Assembly: GCF_030380735.1 (NCBI RefSeq)
Contig: NZ_JAUDRZ010000012.1
Location: 1 to 45,477, forward strand
DNA length: 45,477 nucleotides
Direction of reading: 5' to 3'
Source of the DNA: Rhizobium sp. S152
Lineage (GTDB): Bacteria > Pseudomonadota > Alphaproteobacteria > Rhizobiales > Rhizobiaceae
Positions 8,349-16,396 of the stretch are shown one piece after another. Each line of letters starts with the position of its first letter. Positions within the stretch are counted from its first letter, which is position 1. Made by a program: the position numbers and the translations under genes. The notes beneath the pieces were generated by a model. That model made no database searches and was not told where the DNA came from. It saw nothing but the letters and a program-made list of their open reading frames with translations.

Positions 8349-9125
8349 ATGTCAGATAGCCGTACCTCCGCCGAAGGCGGCATGGAAACATCCTACGGCT
8401 TCCGAGAGGTCGCGAATGGCGAGAAGCAGGGCCTCGTCAACGACGTGTTCCACAAGGTCGCCAAGCGCTACGACATCATGAACGACGTGATGTCCGTCGG
8501 CATGCATCGCGTCTGGAAGGATGCGATGATCGCGGCGCTGAACCCGCGCAAGGAACCCGGTTACCGGACGCTCGACGTGGCCGGCGGCACCGGCGATATC
8601 GCATTCCGCATCATCGAAGCCTCAGGCCGGATGGCGCACTCCACCGTGCTCGACATCAACGGCTCGATGCTCGCGGTCGGCGCCGAGCGCGCGGCGAAGA
8701 AGAAGCTCTCCGAAAACCTGACCTTCGTCGAGGCGAACGCCGAGGACCTGCCGTTCGAGCCGAACAGCTTCGACGCCTATACGATCGCCTTCGGCATCCG
8801 CAACGTGCCGCGCATCGATGTCGCGCTCAGCGAAGCCTACCGGGTGCTGAAGCGCGGCGGCCGGCTCTTGGTGCTCGAGTTCTCCGAAGTCGACATGCCG
8901 GTGCTCGACCGCGTCTATGAAAGCTGGTCGTTCAACGCCATTCCGAAGTTCGGCAAGGCGATCACCGGCGATGCCGAGCCCTATCAATATCTGGTCGAAT
9001 CCATCCGCAAGTTCCCGAACCAGGAAAACTTCGCCGCGATGATCCGCAATGCCGGCTTCTCGCGCGTCAGCTACACCAATTACACCGGCGGCATCGCGGC
9101 CCTTCACTCCGGCTGGAAGATCTGA
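8349..9125 (+). CDS. ubiE: Ubiquinone/menaquinone C-methyltransferase UbiE
   Basis: 258 residues. It transfers a methyl group from S-adenosylmethionine to the demethoxy-quinone ring in ubiquinone synthesis. The family signature [18 protein letters not shown] lies at about residues 40-57 and the SAM-binding motif [12 protein letters not shown] at about 77-88; RNVPRID and the second signature [15 protein letters not shown] follow. GGAG stands eight bases before the ATG. It is followed 47 bp later by ubiB, with which it probably forms an operon. Confidence 0.97.
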   Translation: MSDSRTSAEGGMETSYGFREVANGEKQGLVNDVFHKVAKRYDIMNDVMSVGMHRVWKDAMIAALNPRKEPGYRTLDVAGGTGDIAFRIIEASGRMAHSTVLDINGSMLAVGAERAAKKKLSENLTFVEANAEDLPFEPNSFDAYTIAFGIRNVPRIDVALSEAYRVLKRGGRLLVLEFSEVDMPVLDRVYESWSFNAIPKFGKAITGDAEPYQYLVESIRKFPNQENFAAMIRNAGFSRVSYTNYTGGIAALHSGWKI

Positions 9126-9172
9126 TCGGGCATGGGCGATCTGATCGTTTCTCTCTTCACGGCAGCAGGCGC

Positions 9173-10747
9173 ATGAGCACGGTTTCCGCATATTTCCAGC
9201 TGGTGCGCGTCGGCTGGATCCTGGTGCGCGAGGGCGTGGTCTCCGCCCTGCCCTCCGACGACCTGCCGCCGGCGATCCGCTTCGCGAAGTCCTTCGTGGG
9301 GATTTTCGCGCGCAATCGCGCCAAGTCGAAGAAGCGCAGCGACCGGTTGGCCAAGGCCGTCGAGCGGCTCGGTCCCTCCTATGTGAAGATCGGCCAGTTC
9401 CTGGCCACGCGCCCCGACGTCGTCGGCGTCGAATTCGCCGACGATCTCTCGCAGCTCCAGGACCAGATGGCGTTCTTCCCGGAAGCGGCGGCGAAGGCGA
9501 GTATCGCCGGTTCGCTCGGCCGCCCGGTCGATGAACTCTACGCGAGCTTCGGCGCGCCGATCGCGGCCGCCTCGATCGCGCAGGTGCATCCGGCGGAAAT
9601 CCGCACGCCCGAAGGACGCAGGAAGGTTGCCGTCAAGGTGGTGCGTCCCGGCGTTCGCCAGCGCTTTGCCCATGACATCGAGGCGATGTACCTCGTCGCC
9701 CATCTGCAGGAACGCTTCCTGCGGTCGCACCGGCGCCTGCGGCCGGTCGAGGTGACGAAGACGCTGGAGCAGACGACCAAGGTCGAGATGGACCTCAGGC
9801 TCGAAGCCGCGGCGCTGTCAGAGATCGCCGAGAACACGCAGAACGATCCGGGCTTCCGTGTTCCGACCGTCGACTGGGAACGCACCGGCCGCGACGTCAT
9901 CACCATGGAGTGGATCGACGGCGTCAAGATGTCGGATGTGGAGGGCCTGAAGGCTGCCGGCCACGATCTCAATGCGTTGGCCGACACGCTGATCCAGTCC
10001 TTCCTGCGCCATACGCTGCGCGACGGTTTCTTCCATGCCGACATGCATCCCGGCAACCTTTTCGTCGACCCCAAGGGCATGATCGTTGCCGTCGACATGG
10101 GCATCGTCGGGCGGCTCGGAAAGAAGGAACGTCGTTTCCTCGCCGAAATCCTCTACGGCTTCATCACCCGCGACTACATCCGTGTAGCAGAAGTGCATTT
10201 CGAGGCGGGCTATGTGCCCGGCCATCACAATGTCGAGAGCTTCGCGCAGGCGATCCGGGCGATCGGCGAGCCGATCCACGGGCAGCCGGCCGAGACGATC
10301 TCGATGGGCAAGCTGCTGACGCTGCTTTTCGAAGTAACCGAACTTTTCGACATGGAGACACGGCCGGAGCTGGTGATGCTGCAGAAGACGATGGTCGTCG
10401 TCGAAGGCGTATCGCGCATTCTCAACCCGCGCTTCAACATGTGGAAAGCCTCGGAACCCGTTGTCGGCGAGTGGATCCGCAACAATCTCGGTCCGAAGCG
10501 TATCGCCACCGATCTGAAGGACGGCTTCAAGGCGGCGCTTAAGCTCGCGGAAGCTGCCCCCGAGATCGCCGCGAAGACCGAACAGTTCCATCACCAGCTG
10601 ATGCAGATGAGCGAGAACGGCCTGCGGTTCGACGCGGAAACGGCGGATGCGATCGGCAAGGCCGAGGCACGCCACAACCGCTCCGGCCGGTTCGCCCTCT
10701 GGATTATTGCGCTGACGCTTCTTTATATAGCCTGGGCGGTGACCTGA
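9173..10747 (+). CDS. ubiB: Ubiquinone biosynthesis protein UbiB (ABC1/ADCK-type atypical kinase)
   Basis: 524 residues. UbiB is a membrane-bound kinase-like ATPase needed for ubiquinone synthesis. The family KxGQ motif is at Lys72-Gln75 (YVKIGQFLATRP), the Ala-rich nucleotide loop reads AAASIAQVHPAE near 130, and the catalytic-loop region DGFFHADMHPGNLFVD is near 290. The C-terminus ends in a hydrophobic anchor (FALWIIALTLLYIAWAV). It follows ubiE. In related genomes coaBC comes next; here about 14 kb of other genes intervene. Confidence 0.96.
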   Translation: MSTVSAYFQLVRVGWILVREGVVSALPSDDLPPAIRFAKSFVGIFARNRAKSKKRSDRLAKAVERLGPSYVKIGQFLATRPDVVGVEFADDLSQLQDQMAFFPEAAAKASIAGSLGRPVDELYASFGAPIAAASIAQVHPAEIRTPEGRRKVAVKVVRPGVRQRFAHDIEAMYLVAHLQERFLRSHRRLRPVEVTKTLEQTTKVEMDLRLEAAALSEIAENTQNDPGFRVPTVDWERTGRDVITMEWIDGVKMSDVEGLKAAGHDLNALADTLIQSFLRHTLRDGFFHADMHPGNLFVDPKGMIVAVDMGIVGRLGKKERRFLAEILYGFITRDYIRVAEVHFEAGYVPGHHNVESFAQAIRAIGEPIHGQPAETISMGKLLTLLFEVTELFDMETRPELVMLQKTMVVVEGVSRILNPRFNMWKASEPVVGEWIRNNLGPKRIATDLKDGFKAALKLAEAAPEIAAKTEQFHHQLMQMSENGLRFDAETADAIGKAEARHNRSGRFALWIIALTLLYIAWAVT

Positions 10748-10842
10748 TCTTTCTTCATGCAAAGGCATGGAGTGTTCGATATTTGGGATATCCCGTCGCC
10801 TGACGCCGTCGCATAGTCTCGCTTTTCAAGGAGATACGGCAG

Positions 10843-12426
10843 ATGAAGCATGAACGCCCCGGCATCGAACTTTCCGGTCAGCCGCTGAGCTTTGCCGAAA
10901 TGGCGAGGATCGGCGCAGGCAAGGTGGGGCTGTCGGCTTCGGCCAGCGGCATGACCCGCGTCGGGCTGGCGCGGGCGATCGTCGAGGACGCGATCTCGAT
11001 CGGAACGCCGGTCTACGGATCGACCACAGGCGTCGGCGCTATGAAGGACGTCGAGTGGTCGCCCGAGGATCTCGACGCATTCAATCTCGGCCTGGTGCGC
11101 GCCCACCACTTTGGCACAGGCACTCCGTTTTCCTGCGAAATCGTCCGCAACGCCATGGCGATCCGTATCAACACGGCGCTGACCGGCCAGGTCGGCTGCA
11201 CGCCGGAATTGATCGACGCCTATATGCGCATGCTGAATGCCGACCTCATTCCTGTTGTCAGGCGCACCGGTTCGATCGGTTGCGCCGACATCGGCCTCAT
11301 GGGGCAGATCGGCGCGGTGCTGACCGGCGTCGGCGAGGCAGTTTATCGCGGGAAACGCATGCAGGCGGCCGAAGCCTTCGCAGCCGCCGGGCTGCAGCCG
11401 GTGATGATGGCACCGCGCGACAGCCTGGCCTCGCTCAGCGTCAACGCCGTCTCCTTCGCCGCCGCCGCCAATGCGACACGCAGCGCCGCCGCCTCGATCC
11501 GGGTGCTGCTGGCAACAGGCATGATGGCCTCGGGCGCGCTCGGGGCCTCGCGAGACCCGTGGCGGGCCGTACGCCATGTCGGCACCTCGAGCGAGGCGCT
11601 GATCGGCTCCTGGCTGTGCAATGCTTCCGATGCCTGGGACTGGCCCGTCACCACGCATGTGCAGGACCCGCTCAGCCTCCGGATGATCGCCCAGGTGTTC
11701 GGCGCCGTCATCGAGAACCTCCTGACGACAGGGCACAAGATCCTGGCGGCGACCGGCCGCTCCGACGACAATCCCGTGGTGGTCGAGGGACGGGTGATGA
11801 CCTCGGGTGGCTCGCTGCCGCTCGACGTGACGATCCTGCTGGAATCGGCGGCACTCTGCATGGCGCATGCAGCGAGGAACGCCTTCAACCGCTGCGTCAT
11901 CCTCGGCAACGGCCAGCGGCGCGACCTGCCGGTCAACCTCGTGCCGCCAGGGCGGATCGCCACCGGCTTCGGCCCGATCATCAAGCTTGCCGGAGAAATC
12001 TTCTCGCGCGTGCTCTCCATGTCGAGCCCCGTCTCGGCGCAGTCGCTCGTCGTCGCCGCAGGCCTCGAGGACGAGGCGGCCTTCCTGCCGCTGGTCATCG
12101 AGCGCTTCGAACGGCAGATGCAGGCACTCAGGCGCCTTGCGGCGCTGGAAGCGCTGCTCTCGGCTCAGGCGGTGGACATTCTGGGCGACCGGCCGCGCGA
12201 TGTCGCGGGCATGATCTACGACGTGGTGCGCAAACATGCGGACTTCTACACGGTCGACCGGCCGCTCTCTTCCGAAGTCGAGGCGATCGAGGAAGAGCTG
12301 GGGTCCGACGAATTCATCTCGAAGCTGATCGACAACGTGCCGATCGCTTCCTTCGACGATTTCTTCGCGCTCGGCTCGCTGGAACGCGTCGAGCAGAGGC
12401 TGACCAGCGAAGCGGTCGTCATCTGA
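10843..12426 (+). CDS. MIO-less aromatic amino acid lyase homologue; predicted ergothionase-type trimethylamine lyase
   Basis: 527 residues of the histidine/phenylalanine ammonia-lyase fold. The conserved YGSTTGVG (58-65) matches YGxNTGFG of histidine ammonia-lyase, keeping the catalytic Tyr58. The segment TGSIGCADIGLMG (142-154) aligns with the canonical GSVGASGDLAPLA, so Ala-Ser-Gly is replaced by Cys147-Ala148-Asp149 and the MIO electrophile cannot form. Ergothionases use this fold without MIO because trimethylamine leaves readily. It is the first gene of an operon with a hydantoinase, a carbamoylase, a thiohydantoin desulfurase and a urocanase homologue, which together suggest trimethylamine loss from ergothioneine or S-methyl-ergothioneine. 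AAGGAGA precedes the ATG. Fold and triad change are seen; the substrate is inferred. Confidence 0.75.
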   Translation: MKHERPGIELSGQPLSFAEMARIGAGKVGLSASASGMTRVGLARAIVEDAISIGTPVYGSTTGVGAMKDVEWSPEDLDAFNLGLVRAHHFGTGTPFSCEIVRNAMAIRINTALTGQVGCTPELIDAYMRMLNADLIPVVRRTGSIGCADIGLMGQIGAVLTGVGEAVYRGKRMQAAEAFAAAGLQPVMMAPRDSLASLSVNAVSFAAAANATRSAAASIRVLLATGMMASGALGASRDPWRAVRHVGTSSEALIGSWLCNASDAWDWPVTTHVQDPLSLRMIAQVFGAVIENLLTTGHKILAATGRSDDNPVVVEGRVMTSGGSLPLDVTILLESAALCMAHAARNAFNRCVILGNGQRRDLPVNLVPPGRIATGFGPIIKLAGEIFSRVLSMSSPVSAQSLVVAAGLEDEAAFLPLVIERFERQMQALRRLAALEALLSAQAVDILGDRPRDVAGMIYDVVRKHADFYTVDRPLSSEVEAIEEELGSDEFISKLIDNVPIASFDDFFALGSLERVEQRLTSEAVVI

Positions 12427-12450
12427 TCCCTTATCTCAGGAGAATGCGAC

Positions 12451-13833
12451 ATGGCTGATTTCGATCTCGTTCTGCAAGGCACCGTCGTTCTGCCCGAGCG
12501 CATTGTGGAGCAAGGCTATGTGGCAGTGCGCGACGGCAAGATCGCCGAGGTCGGCATCGGCGTGCCGCCTGCTGCCGCCGAGCGGCATCTGCTCGGCAAG
12601 GCGTTGATCCTGCCGGGCGCGATCGATGCGCAGACCCATTCGCTGTCGCAGAAGGATCAGGAGGATTTCATCTGGTCGACCCGCTCGGCGGCTGCAGGCG
12701 GCGTCACGACGATCGTCGACATGCCCTATGACGAGGGCAATCTCGTCTGCTCGGCCGAAGCGGTGAAGAAGAAGATCGACCATGCGAGCCCGCAGGCCCG
12801 CGTCGATTTCGCGCTCTACGGCACCGTCGATCCCGAGGAGGGTCCGGCACGCATCCGTGAGATGGTCGATGCCGGCGTCGCGGCCTTCAAGTTCTCGACC
12901 TTTGGGACCGACCCCAAGCGCTTCCCGCGCATTCCCCCTGCCCTGCTCGATGACTGTTTCGCGGCCATCGCGCCCACCGGGCTGACGGCCGGCGTCCACA
13001 ACGAGGACGACGAGGCGGTGCGCTCCTATATCGAGAAGGTGAAGGCTGATGGCATCACCGACTATCGCGCGCACGGCCTGTCGCGCCCGCCGATCACCGA
13101 ACTGCTCGCCATGCACACGATCTTCGAGACCGGCGCCAACACCGGTTGCCCCTCGCATGTCGTGCACTGCTCGCTCGGCCGCGGCTACGACATTGCCCGC
13201 GCCTACCGCCGCGACGGCTTCGAGGCGACGGTCGAGTGCTGCATCCACTATCTCGTGCTCGACGAGGAGAACGACGTCAAGCGGCTGGGCGGCAAGGCCA
13301 AGATCAACCCGCCGATCCGCCCGCGCGCCGAGGTGGAGACGCTGTGGCGCAAGGTGGCCGAAGGCGATGTCTGGCTGGTCTCGACCGACCATGTGAGCTG
13401 GTCGGAAAACCGCAAGACCAACCCGGATATGCTGGCGAACGCTTCCGGCGTGCCGGGGCTGGAGGTCATGGTGCCGCTCTTCGTGAAAGGTGCGCTGGAG
13501 CGCGGCGTGCCGCTGACCTGGGCGGCGAAGCTGATGGCCGAGAACCCGGCCAGGCATTTCCGGCTCGATCACGTCAAGGGCGCGCTGACGCCGGGCAAGG
13601 ACGCGGATATCGTGGTTCTGGAACCGCGGGGGGCCATTTACGACGCCGCCGCCAGCGGCAACAACGTGGTGGGATGGAGCCCCTATAACGGCATCCGCCT
13701 GCCCTGGACCGTCTCGGCCACCTATCTGCGCGGCAGGGAGATAGCCCGCGGTTCGAGTGTTTCGGCGCAACCGGGCACCGGGCGTTTCGTACGGCCGTTG
13801 TCGCGGCAGGTGCTTTCGGGAGACGGTGCATGA
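12451..13833 (+). CDS. Hydantoinase/dihydropyrimidinase-family amidohydrolase; predicted hydantoin-5-propionate hydrolase
   Basis: 460 residues, cyclic-amidohydrolase family. Metal-site residues recognised: carboxylated-Lys position Lys147 (AGVAAFKFS), His183 (GVHNEDD), His239 or His236 (PSHVVHCSLGRG) and Asp313 (VSTDH). Unusually, the first metal motif reads DAQTH (59-63) where the family has D-x-H-x-H, so one His ligand is Gln61. In its operon it would open the hydantoin ring of hydantoin-5-propionate to N-carbamoyl-glutamate. It starts 24 bp after the lyase, with AGGAGA before the ATG, and overlaps the next gene by 4 bp. Allantoinase or dihydropyrimidinase activity is the alternative suggested by family alone. 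Confidence 0.8.
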   Translation: MADFDLVLQGTVVLPERIVEQGYVAVRDGKIAEVGIGVPPAAAERHLLGKALILPGAIDAQTHSLSQKDQEDFIWSTRSAAAGGVTTIVDMPYDEGNLVCSAEAVKKKIDHASPQARVDFALYGTVDPEEGPARIREMVDAGVAAFKFSTFGTDPKRFPRIPPALLDDCFAAIAPTGLTAGVHNEDDEAVRSYIEKVKADGITDYRAHGLSRPPITELLAMHTIFETGANTGCPSHVVHCSLGRGYDIARAYRRDGFEATVECCIHYLVLDEENDVKRLGGKAKINPPIRPRAEVETLWRKVAEGDVWLVSTDHVSWSENRKTNPDMLANASGVPGLEVMVPLFVKGALERGVPLTWAAKLMAENPARHFRLDHVKGALTPGKDADIVVLEPRGAIYDAAASGNNVVGWSPYNGIRLPWTVSATYLRGREIARGSSVSAQPGTGRFVRPLSRQVLSGDGA

Positions 13834-15092
13834 GCCGCAACCTGCCTGTCAACGCCGACCGGATCGCCGAGGATATCGCGGCGCTGGCAGGGATCACCGA
13901 GCCGGGCCATCCCTGGACTCGCCGCGCCTTCTCGCCGCTGTTCATGAAAGGCCGCGAGTACATCGAGGCGCAGATGAAGGCGGCGGGGCTCCAGCCCCGG
14001 ATCGATGCCGCGGGAAACCTGATCGGGCGGCGGCCGGGAACAAAACCGGGCTCCGGCACGATCATGCTCGGCTCGCATTCCGACACGGTGCCCGACGGCG
14101 GCCGCTTCGACGGCATCGCCGGCGTGGTCGCGGCACTCGAAGTGGCGCGCGCGCTTGCTGACCAAAACATAGCGCTCGACCATGATCTCGAGATCATCGA
14201 CTTTCTCGCTGAAGAAGTGAGTATCTTCGGCGTGTCCTGCATCGGCAGCCGTGGCATGACCGGGCAATTGCCGGAGGCCTGGCTTTCGCGCAGCAGCGAC
14301 GGGCGTGACCTGGCAGAGGCAATCGCCGAAGTCGGCGGCCGGCCGGGTGTGCTGTTGCAGGAGAACCGGCCCGATATTTCAGGCTTTCTCGAACTTCATA
14401 TCGAGCAGGGACCGGTGCTGGAAAACGGCAAGACCGATATCGGCGTGGTGACGGCGATCGCGGGCATCACGCGCATCGAGATCACCGTCGAGGGCCGCGC
14501 CGACCATGCCGGGACGACGCCGATGGACAGCCGCGCCGACGCGCTGGTGGCTGCGGCACAGCTCGTCGTCGACATACGCGACGCGGCGGCCGAGCGCGCC
14601 AGGCGGCCGGGCCATTTCGCCGCGACCGTCGGCGAGTTCAGGATCGAACCCAACGCCGCCAATGTGGTGCCCTCGAAGGTCGTGCTGCTGATCGACGCGC
14701 GGGCCGAAATCCGCAACGACATGGATGCGTTCTGCGAGTGGCTGGATGCACATGTGATCAAGCTCGCCATTTCGCAAGGCGCGTCGATCCGCAGCCCGGT
14801 CCGCGTCTCCGACAATTTCCCTACGCCCGGCGACGCCGGCCTGCTGAAGACGCTGGAGCGGGCCTGCGACAGCGTCGGCGCCACGCACCGGCGCATGGCC
14901 TCTGGTGCCGGGCACGATACCGCCTGGATCGCCAAGGTGGCGCCGGCGGCAATGATCTTCGTGCCCTGCAAGGAAGGGCGCAGCCATTCGGCCGACGAGT
15001 GGGCCGAGAACGACGATATCGCGCTCGGCGCCGCCGTGCTGTTCGAGGCGGTGCGCGAGATGGACCGGAATTTGAACGAGGAGAAGGCTTGA
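13830..15092 (+). CDS. N-carbamoyl-L-amino-acid hydrolase (M20/HyuC-AllC family); predicted N-carbamoyl-glutamate hydrolase
   Basis: 420 residues of the M20 zinc hydrolase family. Metal-site residues: His83 (GSHSDTVP), bridging Asp94 (GRFDGIAG), Glu128/Glu129 (LAEEVSIFG), His190 (LHIEQGP) and His386 (EGRSHSADEW). The dimerisation (lid) domain spans about 210-325, with TVEGRADHAGTTPM. The reaction would be N-carbamoyl-L-glutamate to glutamate, ammonia and CO2, the last step of the operon's pathway. The start overlaps the hydantoinase stop (ATGA) and the stop overlaps the next start, so translation is probably coupled. Family members also act on ureidoglycolate or allantoate; the neighbours favour the carbamoyl-amino-acid role. 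Confidence 0.85.
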   Translation: MSRNLPVNADRIAEDIAALAGITEPGHPWTRRAFSPLFMKGREYIEAQMKAAGLQPRIDAAGNLIGRRPGTKPGSGTIMLGSHSDTVPDGGRFDGIAGVVAALEVARALADQNIALDHDLEIIDFLAEEVSIFGVSCIGSRGMTGQLPEAWLSRSSDGRDLAEAIAEVGGRPGVLLQENRPDISGFLELHIEQGPVLENGKTDIGVVTAIAGITRIEITVEGRADHAGTTPMDSRADALVAAAQLVVDIRDAAAERARRPGHFAATVGEFRIEPNAANVVPSKVVLLIDARAEIRNDMDAFCEWLDAHVIKLAISQGASIRSPVRVSDNFPTPGDAGLLKTLERACDSVGATHRRMASGAGHDTAWIAKVAPAAMIFVPCKEGRSHSADEWAENDDIALGAAVLFEAVREMDRNLNEEKA

Positions 15093-16189
15093 TGGGACGC
15101 ATACTCGTTGAGAAGGACGTCGAGGCCGCGGTCAAGGGCGGTTCGGTCTATGCCGCCGGCGGCGGTGGATGGGCCGACCACGGCCGGATGCTCGGCTACG
15201 CGGCCGTCAATGTCGGCAAGCCGGAGCTCGTCTCGATCGAGGAACTCAAGGACGACGACTGGATCGCCACCGCTGCGGCGATTGGCGCGCCCGCCTCCAC
15301 GACGCCCTGGGAGATGCAGGGCATCGACTATGTGAAGGCCGTACAGCTGCTGCAGGACGCGCTCGGCGAAAAGCTCTCCGGGCTGATCATCGGCCAGAAC
15401 GGCAAATCCTCGACGCTGAACGGCTGGCTGCCTTCGGCGATCCTGGGAACGAAGGTGGTGGACGCCGTCGGCGATATCCGCGCGCACCCGACCGGCGACA
15501 TGGGCTCGATCGGCATGGCCGGCTCGCCGGAGCAGATGATCCAGACGGCGGTCGGCGGAAACCGGGCCGAGAACCGCTATATCGAGCTCGTCGTGAAGGG
15601 CGCGACCGCGAAGATCTCGCCGGTGCTGCGCGCCGCCGCCGACCAGTCCGGCGGCTTCATCGCCTCTTGCCGCAATCCGCTACGGGCCTCCTACGTGCGC
15701 GGTCACGCGGCGCTGGGCGGCATCTCCATGGCGCTTTCGCTGGGCGAAGCGATCATCGCGGCGGAGAAGATCGGCGGCACGGCGGTGATCGACGCGATCT
15801 GCAAGACGACAGGCGGCCATATCCTCGCCGAAGGCATCATCACCAAGAAGGACGTCGTCTACACAAAGGAAGCCTTCGACATCGGGACGATCGTGGTCGG
15901 CGCCGGCGACAAGGCGGTGACCATGCACGTGATGAACGAATACATGGCCGTCGACGACGCGGAGGGCAAACGGGTGGCGACCTTCCCGTCTGTCATCACG
16001 ACGCTTTCCCCCGACGGGGAGCCCCTGTCGGTCGGCCAGCTCAAGGGCGGCATGCACGTCTTCATCCTGCATGTGCCGATGGGCATCATCCCGCTTTCGG
16101 CCAGCGTGCTCGACCCGACCGTCTACCCAAGCGTGGAGAAGGCGATGGGCATCGAGATCGCGCGCTATGCGTTGGCGGCGAAGGCGTAA
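15092..16189 (+). CDS. S-methyl-thiohydantoin desulfurase family protein (former DUF917)
   Basis: 365 residues. The N-terminal glycine-rich stretch AAGGGGWADHGRMLG (21-35) and the downstream TAAAIGAPASTTP and GDMGSIGMAG segments mark the DUF917 family, renamed S-methyl-thiohydantoin desulfurase (S-Me-THD). This enzyme replaces sulfur (as sulfide or methanethiol) on the thiohydantoin-5-propionate ring with oxygen to give hydantoin-5-propionate. It sits between the carbamoylase (1-bp overlap, TGATG) and the urocanase homologue, as the proposed pathway requires. A 207-bp gap with a RIME-like repeat follows. The family call is from recognition of sequence and context; the exact sulfur substrate (S-methylated or not) is open. 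Confidence 0.75.
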   Translation: MGRILVEKDVEAAVKGGSVYAAGGGGWADHGRMLGYAAVNVGKPELVSIEELKDDDWIATAAAIGAPASTTPWEMQGIDYVKAVQLLQDALGEKLSGLIIGQNGKSSTLNGWLPSAILGTKVVDAVGDIRAHPTGDMGSIGMAGSPEQMIQTAVGGNRAENRYIELVVKGATAKISPVLRAAADQSGGFIASCRNPLRASYVRGHAALGGISMALSLGEAIIAAEKIGGTAVIDAICKTTGGHILAEGIITKKDVVYTKEAFDIGTIVVGAGDKAVTMHVMNEYMAVDDAEGKRVATFPSVITTLSPDGEPLSVGQLKGGMHVFILHVPMGIIPLSASVLDPTVYPSVEKAMGIEIARYALAAKA

Positions 16190-16198
16190 GCGAGGAAA

Positions 16199-16370
16199 TC
16201 CCTTCTCCCCGGCGGGGAGAAGATGTCCGTCAGGACAGATGAGGGGGTGAGCGCCTTGGGCGCGAACGGCCGCGCGCAGGCGAGGTCGAGCATCTGCCCC
16301 CTCACCCCCGGTGCAACTCGTTGCACCTGAACCCTTCGGGGCCACCTTCTCCCCGAGGGCCGAAGGGAAG
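16199..16370. repeat. RIME-like mosaic repeat, copy 2, inside the catabolic operon
   Basis: Palindromes CTTCTCCCC-GGC-GGGGAGAAG (16202-16222), TGTCC-GTCA-GGACA (16224-16237) and GGTGCAAC-TC-GTTGCACC (16310-16327). The second half is the reverse complement, with few changes, of the repeat at 145-215. It fills most of the 207-bp gap between the desulfurase and urocanase-family genes, so the operon mRNA would carry strong hairpins here that may trim or attenuate it. Confidence 0.75.
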
Positions 16371-16396
16371 TCGAAACCACTGCGAGGAACCACACC

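Noticed and set aside
12451..15092. Allantoin or pyrimidine degradation pair
   Set aside because: Family names alone would allow it, but the coupled lyase, S-Me-THD and urocanase homologues fit a hydantoin-propionate pathway better, and no other purine or pyrimidine catabolic gene is nearby.
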